Shown here piece by piece: positions 18,142 to 27,653 of a stretch of DNA of 64,000 nucleotides. Source of the DNA: Parapusillimonas granuli (GTDB lineage: Bacteria > Pseudomonadota > Gammaproteobacteria > Burkholderiales > Burkholderiaceae_B); the NCBI RefSeq assembly GCF_013416525.1, contig NZ_JACCEM010000006.1, positions 124,001 through 188,000 of the forward strand, in the 5' to 3' direction. The translations under genes and the position numbers were made by a program. The notes below the pieces were generated by a model. The model made no database searches and was not told the DNA's origin. It saw only the letters and a list, made by a program, of their open reading frames with translations. The first letter of the stretch is position 1, and each line of letters opens with the position of its first letter.

Positions 18142-19224
18142 ATGAATCAATTCTATTCATTGAAAGTTGCGTCCGTTGCCAAGAATACGCGCGACGCCGT
18201 GGTGGTGACGTTCGACGTCCCTTCCGACCTGCATGACAAGTTCTCATTCAGGCCGGGCCAGTACCTGACCCTGCGCACCAGCATAGACGGCGAGGAGCTG
18301 CGGCGCTCGTATTCGATCTGCGCCTCGCCGCGCGACCGCCAGTTGCGGGTGGCCATCAAGCGCCTGAACGACGGCGCTTTCTCTTCCTGGGCGAACGAGC
18401 ACCTGGAGGCCGGTCATTCCATCGAGGTCATGCCGCCCGACGGCCATTTCACCGTGGATTTCGACCCCGCCAACGCGCGCCGCTACGTGGCGTTCGCGGT
18501 AGGCAGCGGCATCACGCCCATCCTGTCCCTGGTCAAGACGGCGCTGAGCACCGAGCCGGCCAGCAGCTTCACGCTGTTCTTCGGCAATCGCGCGTCGTCG
18601 GCCGTCCTGTTCCGGGAAGAGATCGAGGACCTGAAGAATCAATACATGGACCGGTTCTCGCTGGTCTACATCATGAGCCGCGAGCACCAGGACATCGATC
18701 TGTTCAACGGCCGCCTGGACGGCCCCAAGGTGGAACAGCTGCTGGGCAAGTGGATGGACCCCTCGTCCATCGATTACGCCTTCGTCTGCGGCCCGCAGGA
18801 CATGACCGAGTCCGTGATCGAGTCGCTGCAGAAGAAGGGGCTGGAGAAGTCGCGCATCAAGTTCGAGCTGTTCGGCTCGCCCAAGGGGCCGCGGGCGCTG
18901 CGCACCGGCCAGGAGGCCCGCAAGGCGCCGGGCAGGCAGCAATGCGAGCTGACGGTCATCCAGGACGGCTTCACCCGCACGCTGACCATAGAAAAAAACA
19001 AGGAAAGCATACTCGATTCCGCCTTGGCGCAAGGCGTGGAGTTGCCTTATTCTTGCAAGGGCGGCGTGTGTTCGACCTGTCGCTGCAAGGTGACGGAAGG
19101 CGAGGTCGACATGGACGCCAATTTCGCGCTGGAAGACTATGAAGTCCAGCGCGGCTTCATCCTCAGCTGCCAGAGCTTCCCGGTCAGCGACAAGGTCGTC
19201 ATCGACTTCGACCAGGAAACCTGA
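18142..19224 (+). CDS. paaE: 1,2-phenylacetyl-CoA epoxidase subunit E (reductase)
   Basis: NADPH-dependent reductase feeding electrons to the PaaAC diiron centre. 360 residues. The N-terminal ferredoxin-NADP reductase module has the FAD motif RRSYSICASP, and the NAD(P) site lies near FAVGSGITPILSLVK. A C-terminal plant-type 2Fe-2S ferredoxin follows (PYSCKGGVCSTCRCKVTEG plus LSCQSFP). Last of the tightly packed paaABCDE genes; paaN follows after 99 bp. Confidence 0.97.
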   Translation: MNQFYSLKVASVAKNTRDAVVVTFDVPSDLHDKFSFRPGQYLTLRTSIDGEELRRSYSICASPRDRQLRVAIKRLNDGAFSSWANEHLEAGHSIEVMPPDGHFTVDFDPANARRYVAFAVGSGITPILSLVKTALSTEPASSFTLFFGNRASSAVLFREEIEDLKNQYMDRFSLVYIMSREHQDIDLFNGRLDGPKVEQLLGKWMDPSSIDYAFVCGPQDMTESVIESLQKKGLEKSRIKFELFGSPKGPRALRTGQEARKAPGRQQCELTVIQDGFTRTLTIEKNKESILDSALAQGVELPYSCKGGVCSTCRCKVTEGEVDMDANFALEDYEVQRGFILSCQSFPVSDKVVIDFDQET

Positions 19225-19323
19225 CGGCGTCCGTCACGGCGCGCCCATGCGCGCCCCCCGATCAAAAACACCGGCCTTCCATGTCTGGAAACGGCTTGGC
19301 AATGCAACAACAAGGAGTGAGCA

Positions 19324-20988
19324 GTGTCTGTCGATTATTTCAACGCCCACCGCGAGGTTCTGGAAAAAGCGGTGGCGGCTGCGGCCGAGCGCGGGTACTG
19401 GAGCCCGTTCTCCGAGTCGCCCAGCCCCCGCGCCTATGGGGAATCCGCCAACGAGCTCGGGCTTGCCGCGTTCGAGGCCTACAAGGGCAAGGACTTTCCG
19501 CTGGAGCAGGACGGCGAAGCCGGCAAAGTGTCCGGCGAAGTCTCGCCCTTCGGCCCCGAGCTGGGCATCCGCTATCCGCAAGTGCCCGCCGACACCCTGG
19601 TGTACCAGTCGCAGGCCGCGCTGGAAAGCTGGCGCGAAGCGGGTCCGCGCGCCTGGGTGGGCGTGGCGCTGGAAATCCTGCAGCGCCTCAATCGGCATAG
19701 TTTCGAAATCGCCTACGCCGTGCAGCACACGACGGGGCAAGGCTTCATGATGGCCTTCCAGGCCGGCGGCCCTCATGCCCAGGACCGCGGCCTGGAGGCC
19801 GTCGCCTATGCCTGGCAGGAAATGTCCCGCATTCCGGGCCAGGCCAGCTGGGAAAAACCGCAAGGCAAGCATGACCCGATCAAGATGCAGAAGCGGTTCA
19901 CCGTGGTGCCGCGCGGCATCGGCCTGGTGATCGGCTGCTCCACCTTTCCCACCTGGAACGGCTATCCCGGCCTGTTCGCCAGCCTGGCAACCGGCAACAC
20001 CGTCATCGTCAAGCCGCATCCCGGCGCCATCCTGCCGCTGGCCATCACGGTCAAGATCGCGCGCGAAGTCCTGGCCGACGCGGGCTACGACCCCAACGTC
20101 GTGCTGCTGGCCGCCCATGCGGCCGGCGACGACACCGCGCAAGCCCTGGCCTTGAATCCGGCCGTGAAGATCATCGACTTCACCGGCAGCAGCGCCAACG
20201 GCAACTGGCTGGAGGCCAATGCGCGGCAGGCCCAGGTGTACACGGAAAAAGCCGGCGTGAACCAGGTCATCATCGATTCCGCCGACGACTTCAAGGCCGT
20301 GGCGCGCAACCTGGCCTTCTCCTTCGCGCTCTATTCGGGCCAGATGTGCACGGCTCCGCAGAACGTCTACGTGCCGCGCGACGGCATTCGCACGGCCGAA
20401 GGGCGCATGAGCTTCGACGAGGTCGCCCAGGGCCTGGCCCAGGCGGTCGATAAGCTGCTGTCCGACCCGGCGCGGGCGGTGGAAATCACCGGCGCCATAC
20501 AGAACTCGGGCGTCGGCCGCCGCCTGGACGAGGCGCGGGCGCTGGGCCTGCCCGTGCTGTGCGACAGCCGCAAGCTGGAACACCCGCAGTTCCCTGACGC
20601 CAAGGTGGTGACGCCGCTGCTGCTCCAGGCCGAGGCCGGCAACCCCGCCATCTTGCGCGAATGGTTCGGGCCCATCGTCTTCGTGGTGGCCACGGATTCC
20701 ACCGCGCACAGCATCGAACTCGCGCAACGGACCGTCATCGAGCACGGCGCGCTGTCGCTGTCCGCCTACACCACCGACAGCGCCGTCGAGCAGCGGGTCC
20801 AGAAGGCCGCCGAGCGGGCGGGCGTGTCCGTGTCGCTCAACCTGACGGGCGCGGTGTTCGTCAACCAGACCGCCGCATTCAGCGACTTCCACGGCACCGG
20901 GGCCAACCCGGCCGCGAACGCCTCCTTGTCGGACTCCGCCTTCGTGGCGAACCGCTTCCGCGTCGTGCAAACCCGGTGGCACGCTTGA
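19324..20988 (+). CDS. paaN: PaaN-type aldehyde dehydrogenase of phenylacetate degradation
   Basis: 554-residue aldehyde dehydrogenase of the PaaN_2 kind, from a GTG start. The catalytic cysteine is in SGQMCTAPQNVYV, and the NAD region is near FTGSSANGNWL. E. coli PaaZ (681 residues) fuses this dehydrogenase to a MaoC-like oxepin-CoA hydrolase. Here the hydratase domain is absent, so ring cleavage would need a separate hydrolase not seen in the window. AAGGAGTGAGCA upstream supports the GTG. paaG follows after 15 bp. Confidence 0.9.
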   Translation: MSVDYFNAHREVLEKAVAAAAERGYWSPFSESPSPRAYGESANELGLAAFEAYKGKDFPLEQDGEAGKVSGEVSPFGPELGIRYPQVPADTLVYQSQAALESWREAGPRAWVGVALEILQRLNRHSFEIAYAVQHTTGQGFMMAFQAGGPHAQDRGLEAVAYAWQEMSRIPGQASWEKPQGKHDPIKMQKRFTVVPRGIGLVIGCSTFPTWNGYPGLFASLATGNTVIVKPHPGAILPLAITVKIAREVLADAGYDPNVVLLAAHAAGDDTAQALALNPAVKIIDFTGSSANGNWLEANARQAQVYTEKAGVNQVIIDSADDFKAVARNLAFSFALYSGQMCTAPQNVYVPRDGIRTAEGRMSFDEVAQGLAQAVDKLLSDPARAVEITGAIQNSGVGRRLDEARALGLPVLCDSRKLEHPQFPDAKVVTPLLLQAEAGNPAILREWFGPIVFVVATDSTAHSIELAQRTVIEHGALSLSAYTTDSAVEQRVQKAAERAGVSVSLNLTGAVFVNQTAAFSDFHGTGANPAANASLSDSAFVANRFRVVQTRWHA

Positions 20989-21003
20989 GCAGCAGGACGG
21001 AAC

Positions 21004-21792
21004 ATGAACTACGAAAACATTGAATTCCAGTTTGCCGAAGGCATCGCGCGCATCACGCTGAACCGGCCCGACAAACTCAACAGCTTCACCGCCGCCATGC
21101 ACGGTGAACTGGCGCAGGCCCTGGACACCATCGAATCCGGCGGCGCGCGCGTCCTGGTGATCACCGGCAACGGCCGCGGCTTCTGCGCGGGCCAGGATCT
21201 GTCCGAACGGCGCATGAGCGCGGATTCCGCACCGGTGGACCTGGGCGAAACCGTCGGCAAGTTCTACGCGCCGCTCGTGCGCCGCCTGCGGGCGCTGCCG
21301 CTGCCCGTGGTCGTCGGCGTCAACGGCGTGGCGGCGGGGGCGGGCGCCAACCTCGCCCTGGCGGGCGACATCGTGATCGCCAAGCAGTCGGCCAGCTTCA
21401 TCCAGCCCTTCTGCCGCCTGGGGCTGCTGCCGGACACCGGCGGCACCTATGCCTTGCCGCGGCTGGTGGGCCAGGCGCGCGCCATGGGCCTGTCGCTGCT
21501 GGGCGACAAGCTCGGCGCGGACCAGGCCGCGCAATGGGGCCTGATCTGGGAAAGCGTCCCCGACGACCGCTTCGACGCCCGGCTGGAAGAACTGGCCAGG
21601 CATTTCGCCTCGGCGCCGACCAAAGGGCTGGCCTATACCAAGCGCGCCCTCAATCAAAGCCTGGACAACACGCTGGATCAGCAGCTGGACCTGGAGCGCG
21701 ACCTGATGCGCGAACTGGGCGCCAGCGAAGACTACGCGGAAGGCGTGGCCGCCTTCCTGGCCAAGCGCGCACCGGCATTCAAGGGGAAATGA
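21004..21792 (+). CDS. paaG: Ring-1,2-epoxyphenylacetyl-CoA isomerase (enoyl-CoA hydratase family)
   Basis: Crotonase-fold isomerase converting the ring epoxide to oxepin-CoA and later shifting a double bond. 262 residues. The oxyanion-hole and CoA motifs GRGFCAGQDLSERR and GVAAGAGANLALAGDIVIA are present, and the active-site region RLGLLPDTGGTYALPR carries the catalytic aspartate. Its stop overlaps the paaI start (ATGA), so the two are translationally coupled. FadB-type hydratases are the alternative, but length and context favour PaaG. Confidence 0.93.
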   Translation: MNYENIEFQFAEGIARITLNRPDKLNSFTAAMHGELAQALDTIESGGARVLVITGNGRGFCAGQDLSERRMSADSAPVDLGETVGKFYAPLVRRLRALPLPVVVGVNGVAAGAGANLALAGDIVIAKQSASFIQPFCRLGLLPDTGGTYALPRLVGQARAMGLSLLGDKLGADQAAQWGLIWESVPDDRFDARLEELARHFASAPTKGLAYTKRALNQSLDNTLDQQLDLERDLMRELGASEDYAEGVAAFLAKRAPAFKGK

Positions 21793-22268
21793 TGGCAAGC
21801 CAAGCTTCAAGCGCGGCGGCGGACGCCGCCGTGGAACTGCCCGAGGATCCGCAGGAACTGGCCGAACTGACCGCCAAGGTCATGTTCGACAACGACCCGG
21901 CCTCCCAGGCGCTGGGCATCACCCTGGAATCGGTCGCGCCGGGCGAGGCGCGCATGTCCATGAAGGTGCGCCCCGACATGCTCAACGGCCATGCCACCTG
22001 CCATGGCGGTTTCATCTTCGCCCTGGCGGACAGCACCTTCGCATTCGCCTGCAACTCGCGCAACGCCGCCACGGTGGCCTCGGGCTGCACCATCGATTAT
22101 CTGGCGCCCGGGTACGAGGGCGACATTCTCACGGCGCAGGCCAAGGAATATTCGCTGGCGGGGCGCACCGGGGTCTACGACGTCCAGGTCACCAACCAGG
22201 ACGGCAAGCGCATCGCGATCTTCCGAGGGCGGTCCTATCGGATCAAAGGGCAGGTCGTCGGCGAATGA
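21789..22268 (+). CDS. paaI: PaaI hotdog-fold thioesterase
   Basis: 159-residue hotdog thioesterase that hydrolyses ring-hydroxylated phenylacetyl-CoA by-products and frees trapped CoA. The catalytic region is CHGGFIFALADSTFAFACN. It has a 30-residue N-terminal extension before the DPASQALGI start of the fold. ATG codons at 21789 and 21792 are both possible; the first overlaps the paaG stop. A 107-bp gap leads to paaK. Confidence 0.93.
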   Translation: MMASQASSAAADAAVELPEDPQELAELTAKVMFDNDPASQALGITLESVAPGEARMSMKVRPDMLNGHATCHGGFIFALADSTFAFACNSRNAATVASGCTIDYLAPGYEGDILTAQAKEYSLAGRTGVYDVQVTNQDGKRIAIFRGRSYRIKGQVVGE

Positions 22269-22375
22269 GGCCTGTTCGGGCCATAGGCGAAAAATAAACG
22301 GGGCGCGATGCCGGTTCCGGCGGCTGCGCACCGCATCCATCGTTCAAAAGCGAAAAACAAGGGTAGGAGTGAAAC

Positions 22376-23692
22376 ATGTCCGAGTCCAGAAACTCGAAAG
22401 GCGGACGCGATGCCATAGAGCACGCGAGCCAGGATGAACTGAAGAGCCTGCAGTTGGAGCGCCTGAAGTGGTCGCTCAGGCACGCGTACGACAACGTGCC
22501 CCATTACCGGAAGTCGTTCGATGCGGCCGGCGTGCATCCCGACGACCTCAAGACGCTTGCCGACCTGGCGCGCTTTCCCTTCACCGCCAAGCAGGACCTG
22601 CGCGACAATTATCCCTTCAACATGTTCGCGGTGCCGCGCGAGAAAGTGGCGCGCATCCACGCTTCCAGCGGCACGACCGGCAAGCCCACGGTGGTGGGCT
22701 ACACCGCGCGCGACATCGACAACTGGGCCAACCTGGTGGCGCGCTCCATCTGGGCGGCCGGCGGGCGGCCGGGCGACATCGCCCACGTGGCCTATGGCTA
22801 TGGCCTGTTCACCGGCGGCCTGGGCGCGCATTACGGCGCCGAGCGGCTGGGGTGCTCCGTCGTGCCCATGTCCGGCGGCCAGACCGAAAGACAGGTCCAG
22901 CTGATCCGCGATTTCGGGCCGCGCATCATCATGGTCACGCCTTCCTACTTCTGCAACATCCTCGAGGAAATGGAGCGCGAGGGCATGGACCCGCGCGAGA
23001 GCTCCCTGCGCATCGGCATCTTCGGCGCCGAGCCCTGGACGGGGCAGATGCGCGCCGACATCGAGCAGCGCTCCGGCATCGATGCGCTCGACATCTACGG
23101 CCTGTCCGAAGTCATGGGGCCGGGCGTCGCCATGGAGTGCGTCGAATCCAAGGACGGACCCGTGGTCTGGGAAGACCATTTCTACCCCGAGATCATCGAT
23201 CCCGACACCGGGGAAGTCCTGCCCGACGGCGAGGAAGGCGAGCTGGTGTTCACCTCGCTCACGAAAGAAGCCATGCCGGTCATCCGCTATCGCACCCGCG
23301 ACCTGACGCGCCTGCTGCCGCCCACCGCGCGCAGCATGCGGCGCATAGACAAGATCACCGGCCGCAGCGACGACATGCTGATCGTGCGCGGCGTCAATCT
23401 CTTCCCCACCCAGGTCGAGGAAATCGTGCTGAAGATGCCCGAGCTCGCGGCCCAGTACCAGCTGGTGCTGACGCGCAGCGGCAACCTGGACGAGCTCGAG
23501 ATCCTGACCGAGGTGCGGGCGGAGTACGATCACCTGAGCGTCGCCGATCGCGACGCGCTGGCCAAGAGGCTGCAGCATGCCGTCAAGACCTATATCGGCG
23601 TGTCCGCGCGGGTAACGGTGCAGACGGCGGGCCTGGTGGAGCGCACCCTGACCGGCAAAGCGCGCCGCGTCATCGACAAACGCCAAAGATAA
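22376..23692 (+). CDS. paaK: Phenylacetate-CoA ligase
   Basis: ATP-dependent adenylate-forming enzyme activating phenylacetate to phenylacetyl-CoA, the first step of the pathway and the source of the PaaX inducer. 438 residues. The P-loop [14 protein letters not shown] is present, with [16 protein letters not shown] and the hinge region [20 protein letters not shown] ribosome site precedes the ATG. Last paa gene of the block; the beta-oxidation genes paaF, paaH and paaJ are not nearby. Confidence 0.96.
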   Translation: MSESRNSKGGRDAIEHASQDELKSLQLERLKWSLRHAYDNVPHYRKSFDAAGVHPDDLKTLADLARFPFTAKQDLRDNYPFNMFAVPREKVARIHASSGTTGKPTVVGYTARDIDNWANLVARSIWAAGGRPGDIAHVAYGYGLFTGGLGAHYGAERLGCSVVPMSGGQTERQVQLIRDFGPRIIMVTPSYFCNILEEMEREGMDPRESSLRIGIFGAEPWTGQMRADIEQRSGIDALDIYGLSEVMGPGVAMECVESKDGPVVWEDHFYPEIIDPDTGEVLPDGEEGELVFTSLTKEAMPVIRYRTRDLTRLLPPTARSMRRIDKITGRSDDMLIVRGVNLFPTQVEEIVLKMPELAAQYQLVLTRSGNLDELEILTEVRAEYDHLSVADRDALAKRLQHAVKTYIGVSARVTVQTAGLVERTLTGKARRVIDKRQR

Positions 23693-23745
23693 GGCGCGCC
23701 GCCGCGCCCGCACGGTATGATTCGTCTTTTGAAGAGGGCGTATCC

Positions 23746-24198
23746 ATGGACGTGCATGCGGGGCGGAATGCGGTGGCGGGCATCGGCGTCGACCTGTTGC
23801 GGCTCGAACGCATAGAGCGCGCCTACGCCCGCCACGGCGACCGCTTCGCCCGGCGCATACTGGGCGAGCAGGAATACGAGAAATTCCAGCGCCGCCTGGC
23901 CCGCGACCACGGGCGCGGCATGCGCTTCCTGGCCACCCGCTTCGCCGCCAAAGAGGCGTTCTCCAAGGCCGTCGGCCTGGGCATGCGGTCTCCCATGTCC
24001 TGGCCGCGCATGCAGACCCTGAACGAACCCAGCGGCCGGCCCCGCGTCGAACTGTCCGAGCCTCTGCTCGGCTGGTACCGGCAGCGTTTCGGCGCCGCCC
24101 ACGTTTCCATCACCGATGAAAGCGACACCGTCGCGGCCTTCGTCGTGATCGAAGCGCCATCCTCACATCCCCACGCAGCAAACGGAAAGGAAACATGA
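23746..24198 (+). CDS. acpS: Holo-[acyl-carrier-protein] synthase
   Basis: Transfers 4'-phosphopantetheine from CoA to apo-ACP. 150 residues, with the two family motifs [20 protein letters not shown] (Mg-binding aspartate) and [19 protein letters not shown] (catalytic glutamate/lysine), and a C-terminal [13 protein letters not shown]. Slightly longer than the E. coli enzyme (126) because of N- and C-terminal extras. Its stop overlaps the nagZ start (ATGA), so the two are coupled. Confidence 0.95.
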   Translation: MDVHAGRNAVAGIGVDLLRLERIERAYARHGDRFARRILGEQEYEKFQRRLARDHGRGMRFLATRFAAKEAFSKAVGLGMRSPMSWPRMQTLNEPSGRPRVELSEPLLGWYRQRFGAAHVSITDESDTVAAFVVIEAPSSHPHAANGKET

Positions 24199-25253
24199 CA
24201 ATCAACAGTACGCGCGCCGGCCTGCCGCCGGGCCCCGTGATGGTCGACGTCGACGGCACGGCGCTCTCCGGGCACGAGCGCGCGCGCCTGCGCAATCCCC
24301 TGGTGGGCGGCGTCATACTCTTCGCGCGCAACTTCGAGAACCGCGAGCAGCTGTCCGAGCTGTGCCGGGCGATCCATGAAGAACGCGACGAACCCCTGCT
24401 GATCGCGGTGGACCACGAAGGGGGCAGGGTGCAGCGCTTCCGCAGCGACGGCTTTTCCTCCATTCCCGCGATGAGCGTGTTCGGCGAGCTGTGGGAACAG
24501 GATTCCATGGCCGCCATGCGGCTGGCCTCCGAAACCGGCTATGTGCTGGGCGCCGAGCTGCGCGCCTGCGGCGTGGACCTCAGCTTCACGCCGGTGCTCG
24601 ACCTGGACTACGGCGTCAGCAAGGTCATCGGCAACCGCGCGTTCCACCGCGATCCCCGGGTGGTCGCCATGCTGGCGCGGGCGCTGATCCAGGGGCTGAT
24701 GCTCAGCGGCATGGCCGCCTGCGGCAAGCATTTTCCGGGGCACGGCGCGGTCGAGGCCGATTCCCACCACGAGATCCCGGTGGACCACCGGCCTTTCGAG
24801 GACATCATGCGCGAAGACGCCGCGCCCTATGGCTGGCTGGGCGACATGGTGTTGCCCTCGGTGATGCCGGCCCACGTCATCTACGACCAGGTCGACCCGA
24901 ACCCGGCGGGCTTTTCCCCCTACTGGATACAGCAGGTGCTGCGCGGCGAGCTGGGCTACGATGGCGTGGTGTTCTCGGACGACTTGACGATGGAGGGCGC
25001 GACCGTGGCCGGCGACATCCTGGCCCGCGCCAATGCCGCGCTGGGCGCGGGCTGCGACATGGTCCTGGTATGCAATCGCCCCGACCTGGCGGACGAGCTG
25101 CTGGGGCGGCTGTCGTTCGAGCACGGCAGCGCATCGGTGAATCGCATCAGGCGGCTCAGGCCGTCGCGGCCGGCGCCCGGCTGGGACGCGCTGCAGGCCG
25201 ACGAACGTTATCAATATGCCCGAAGACTTCAATCTCAAATCGTTTCTGGCTGA
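24195..25253 (+). CDS. nagZ: Beta-N-acetylhexosaminidase
   Basis: Cytosolic family 3 glycosidase removing GlcNAc from anhydro-muropeptides during cell-wall recycling; it functionally follows the lytic transglycosylase MltB encoded earlier. 352 residues. The catalytic region is [20 protein letters not shown] (His/Asp dyad loop), with [15 protein letters not shown] and [16 protein letters not shown] (nucleophile aspartate). The last 38 bp overlap the start of uvrC in another frame. Confidence 0.96.
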   Translation: MTINSTRAGLPPGPVMVDVDGTALSGHERARLRNPLVGGVILFARNFENREQLSELCRAIHEERDEPLLIAVDHEGGRVQRFRSDGFSSIPAMSVFGELWEQDSMAAMRLASETGYVLGAELRACGVDLSFTPVLDLDYGVSKVIGNRAFHRDPRVVAMLARALIQGLMLSGMAACGKHFPGHGAVEADSHHEIPVDHRPFEDIMREDAAPYGWLGDMVLPSVMPAHVIYDQVDPNPAGFSPYWIQQVLRGELGYDGVVFSDDLTMEGATVAGDILARANAALGAGCDMVLVCNRPDLADELLGRLSFEHGSASVNRIRRLRPSRPAPGWDALQADERYQYARRLQSQIVSG

Positions 25254-27039
25254 CCTGCCGCCGCTGCCCGGGGTGTATCGGCACATCGACGCCCAGGGCG
25301 AGGTCCTCTACGTGGGCAAGGCCCGCGACCTCAAGCGGCGCGTCAGCTCGTATTTCCAGAAGACGCACAGCAGCCCGCGCATCGCCCACATGGTCGCGCG
25401 GGTGGTGCGCGTCGAGGTCACGGTCACGCGTTCCGAGGCCGAGGCGCTGCTGCTGGAAAACAACCTCATCAAGCGGCTCAAGCCGCGCTACAACATCCTG
25501 TTCCGCGACGACAAGTCGTATCCCTACCTGATGTTCAGCGGCCATGAGGTGCCGCGCATCGCCTATTACCGCGGCAGCACCAGCGGCAAGGGCCGGTATT
25601 TCGGGCCGTATCCCAACGCCTGGGCCGTGCGGGAAACCATACAGATCCTGCAGCGCGTGTTCCGGCTGCGCACCTGCGAGGACAGCGTGTATGCGAACCG
25701 TTCGCGCCCCTGTCTGCTCTACCAGATCGGCCGGTGCTCCGCGCCCTGCGTCGACCTGATCTCCAAGGAGGACTACCAGGCCGACGTCCTGCGCGCCACG
25801 CGCTTCCTGGACGGCCACGCCGACGAAGTGCTGCGCGACATCGAGCAGCGCATGCAGCAGGCGTCGCGGGCCCTCGAATTCGAGCAGGCCGCGATGCTGC
25901 GGGACCAGATGGGCGCGCTGGCCAAGGTGCTGCAGCAGCAGTCCATGGAGCAGGTGGGCAGCGAGGACGCCGACATCGTCGCCGTCGCGTCGGCGGGGGG
26001 GCGGGTGTGCGTCAATCTCGCCATGGTGCGCGGCGGCCGCCACCTGGGCGACAAGCCGTTCTTTCCCACGCACACCAACGAGGACAGCCCCGGCGACGTG
26101 CTGGCCGCTTTCGTCGCCCAGCACTACCTGGACAGCGCGCTGCCTCCCATCCTGGTGTTTTCGCATCGGCTGCCCGATCCCGGGCTGATGCGCCTGCTGG
26201 CCGAGCAGAAGGGCGTCAAGCCGCGCGTGCTGGTCCGGCCGCAAGGCGTGCGCAAGACCTGGCTGGAGCAGGCCGCGAAGAACGCCGAAATGGCGCTGGC
26301 CCGCGTGCTGACGGAATCCAGCGCGCGCGCGGCGCGCACGCTGGCGCTCGCCACCGAGCTGGACCTGGACACCGACGAGGCGGCGCTGGACGCCCTGCAC
26401 ATCGAATGCTTCGACATCAGCCACACCGCGGGCGAGGCCACGCAGGCGTCCTGCGTCGTGTACAAGCATCATGCCATGCAGCCGTCCCTGTATCGCCGCT
26501 ACAACATCGCCGGCATCACGCCGGGCGACGACTACGCCGCCATGCGGCAGGTGCTGACCAGGCGCTTCAGCCGGGTGGCGGACGGCCAGGCCGAGATGCC
26601 CGGCATCGTGCTGATCGACGGCGGCAAGGGCCAGGTGGAAGTCGCGCGGCGGGTCTTCGTCGAGCTCGGGCTGGACACCGGGGTGATCGTCGGGGTCGCC
26701 AAGGGCGAGGGGCGCAAGGTGGGGCTGGAGACCCTGGTCTTCGCCGATGATCGCCCGCCCGTCGCGCTGGGCGTGGAATCCGCGGCCTTGATGCTCGTCG
26801 CGCAGATCCGCGACGAAGCCCACCGCTTCGCCATCACGGGCATGCGGGCGCAGCGGGCCAAGGCCAGGAACGTGTCGCGCCTGGAGGAGATCGAGGGCGT
26901 GGGCGCGCGCAGGCGGCAGCGGCTGCTGGCGCGCTTCGGCGGTTTCTCGGGCGTGGTGGACGCCAGCATCGACGACCTGCGCTCGGTGGAGGGAATTTCG
27001 GATGAGCTGGCGGAACGTATCTATCAGGCGCTCCGATAG
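25216..27039 (+). CDS. uvrC: Excinuclease ABC subunit C
   Basis: Makes both incisions in nucleotide-excision repair with UvrAB. 607 residues. The GIY-YIG nuclease is at about 15-95 ([20 protein letters not shown]), and the cysteine cluster region [17 protein letters not shown] follows. The UVR UvrB-contact domain lies at about 205-240, the RNase-H-like nuclease region has [13 protein letters not shown] and LIDGGKGQ, and tandem helix-hairpin-helix motifs close the protein. It starts inside the end of nagZ (38-bp overlap). No LexA box was seen upstream, and pgsA follows after 15 bp. Confidence 0.97.
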   Translation: MPEDFNLKSFLADLPPLPGVYRHIDAQGEVLYVGKARDLKRRVSSYFQKTHSSPRIAHMVARVVRVEVTVTRSEAEALLLENNLIKRLKPRYNILFRDDKSYPYLMFSGHEVPRIAYYRGSTSGKGRYFGPYPNAWAVRETIQILQRVFRLRTCEDSVYANRSRPCLLYQIGRCSAPCVDLISKEDYQADVLRATRFLDGHADEVLRDIEQRMQQASRALEFEQAAMLRDQMGALAKVLQQQSMEQVGSEDADIVAVASAGGRVCVNLAMVRGGRHLGDKPFFPTHTNEDSPGDVLAAFVAQHYLDSALPPILVFSHRLPDPGLMRLLAEQKGVKPRVLVRPQGVRKTWLEQAAKNAEMALARVLTESSARAARTLALATELDLDTDEAALDALHIECFDISHTAGEATQASCVVYKHHAMQPSLYRRYNIAGITPGDDYAAMRQVLTRRFSRVADGQAEMPGIVLIDGGKGQVEVARRVFVELGLDTGVIVGVAKGEGRKVGLETLVFADDRPPVALGVESAALMLVAQIRDEAHRFAITGMRAQRAKARNVSRLEEIEGVGARRRQRLLARFGGFSGVVDASIDDLRSVEGISDELAERIYQALR

Positions 27040-27054
27040 GGTAGTATTCACATT

Positions 27055-27636
27055 ATGCCCATGAATCTACCCATCGCCCTGACGTGGCTGCGCATCGCCA
27101 TGATCCCGCTGATCGTCGGCCTGTTCTACCTGCCGGCCGACTGGATCTCAGTGCCCGTGCGCGACACGGTCGCGGCCTTCGCCTTCATCGTCGCCGCGCT
27201 GACGGACTGGTTCGACGGCTGGCTGGCGCGGCGCTGGAACCAGACCTCCTCTTTCGGCGCCTTCCTGGATCCGGTGGCGGACAAGCTCATGGTGTGCGCG
27301 GCCCTGCTGATCCTGCTCGACCTGGGGCGGGTCGATTCCTTCATCGCGCTGATCATCATCGGGCGCGAAATCACCATTTCCGCGCTGCGCGAATGGATGG
27401 CCAAGATCGGCGCCAGCGGCAGCGTCGCCGTGCACCGGCTGGGCAAATTCAAGACGGCGGCCCAGATGGTCGCGATCCCCTGCCTGCTGTACTGGCGCTC
27501 GCTGTACGGCGTGCCGCTGGACATCGTCGGCGAGGTGCTGATCATCATCGCAGCCATTCTTACGGTCTGGTCCATGTGCTATTACCTGCGCCGCGCCTGG
27601 CCCGAAATCCGCGACCGCTCCGACCGCCGCGGCTGA
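27055..27636 (+). CDS. pgsA: CDP-diacylglycerol--glycerol-3-phosphate phosphatidyltransferase
   Basis: Inner-membrane enzyme committing CDP-diacylglycerol to phosphatidylglycerol. 193 residues with several hydrophobic helices and the CDP-alcohol phosphotransferase motif DWFDGWLARRWN followed by FGAFLDPVADK (DGxxAR-x8-GxxxDxxxD). ATG 27055 is used; a second ATG two codons in (MNLPIALTW) is an equally plausible start. Downstream of uvrC as in many proteobacteria. The tRNA genes that often follow pgsA are absent here. Confidence 0.96.
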   Translation: MPMNLPIALTWLRIAMIPLIVGLFYLPADWISVPVRDTVAAFAFIVAALTDWFDGWLARRWNQTSSFGAFLDPVADKLMVCAALLILLDLGRVDSFIALIIIGREITISALREWMAKIGASGSVAVHRLGKFKTAAQMVAIPCLLYWRSLYGVPLDIVGEVLIIIAAILTVWSMCYYLRRAWPEIRDRSDRRG

Positions 27637-27653
27637 TATTCCGAGAAGCAGAC

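Noticed and set aside
19234-21810. 858-codon minus-strand frame opposite paaN and paaG
   Set aside because: Shadow of well-supported paa genes; no recognisable domain.
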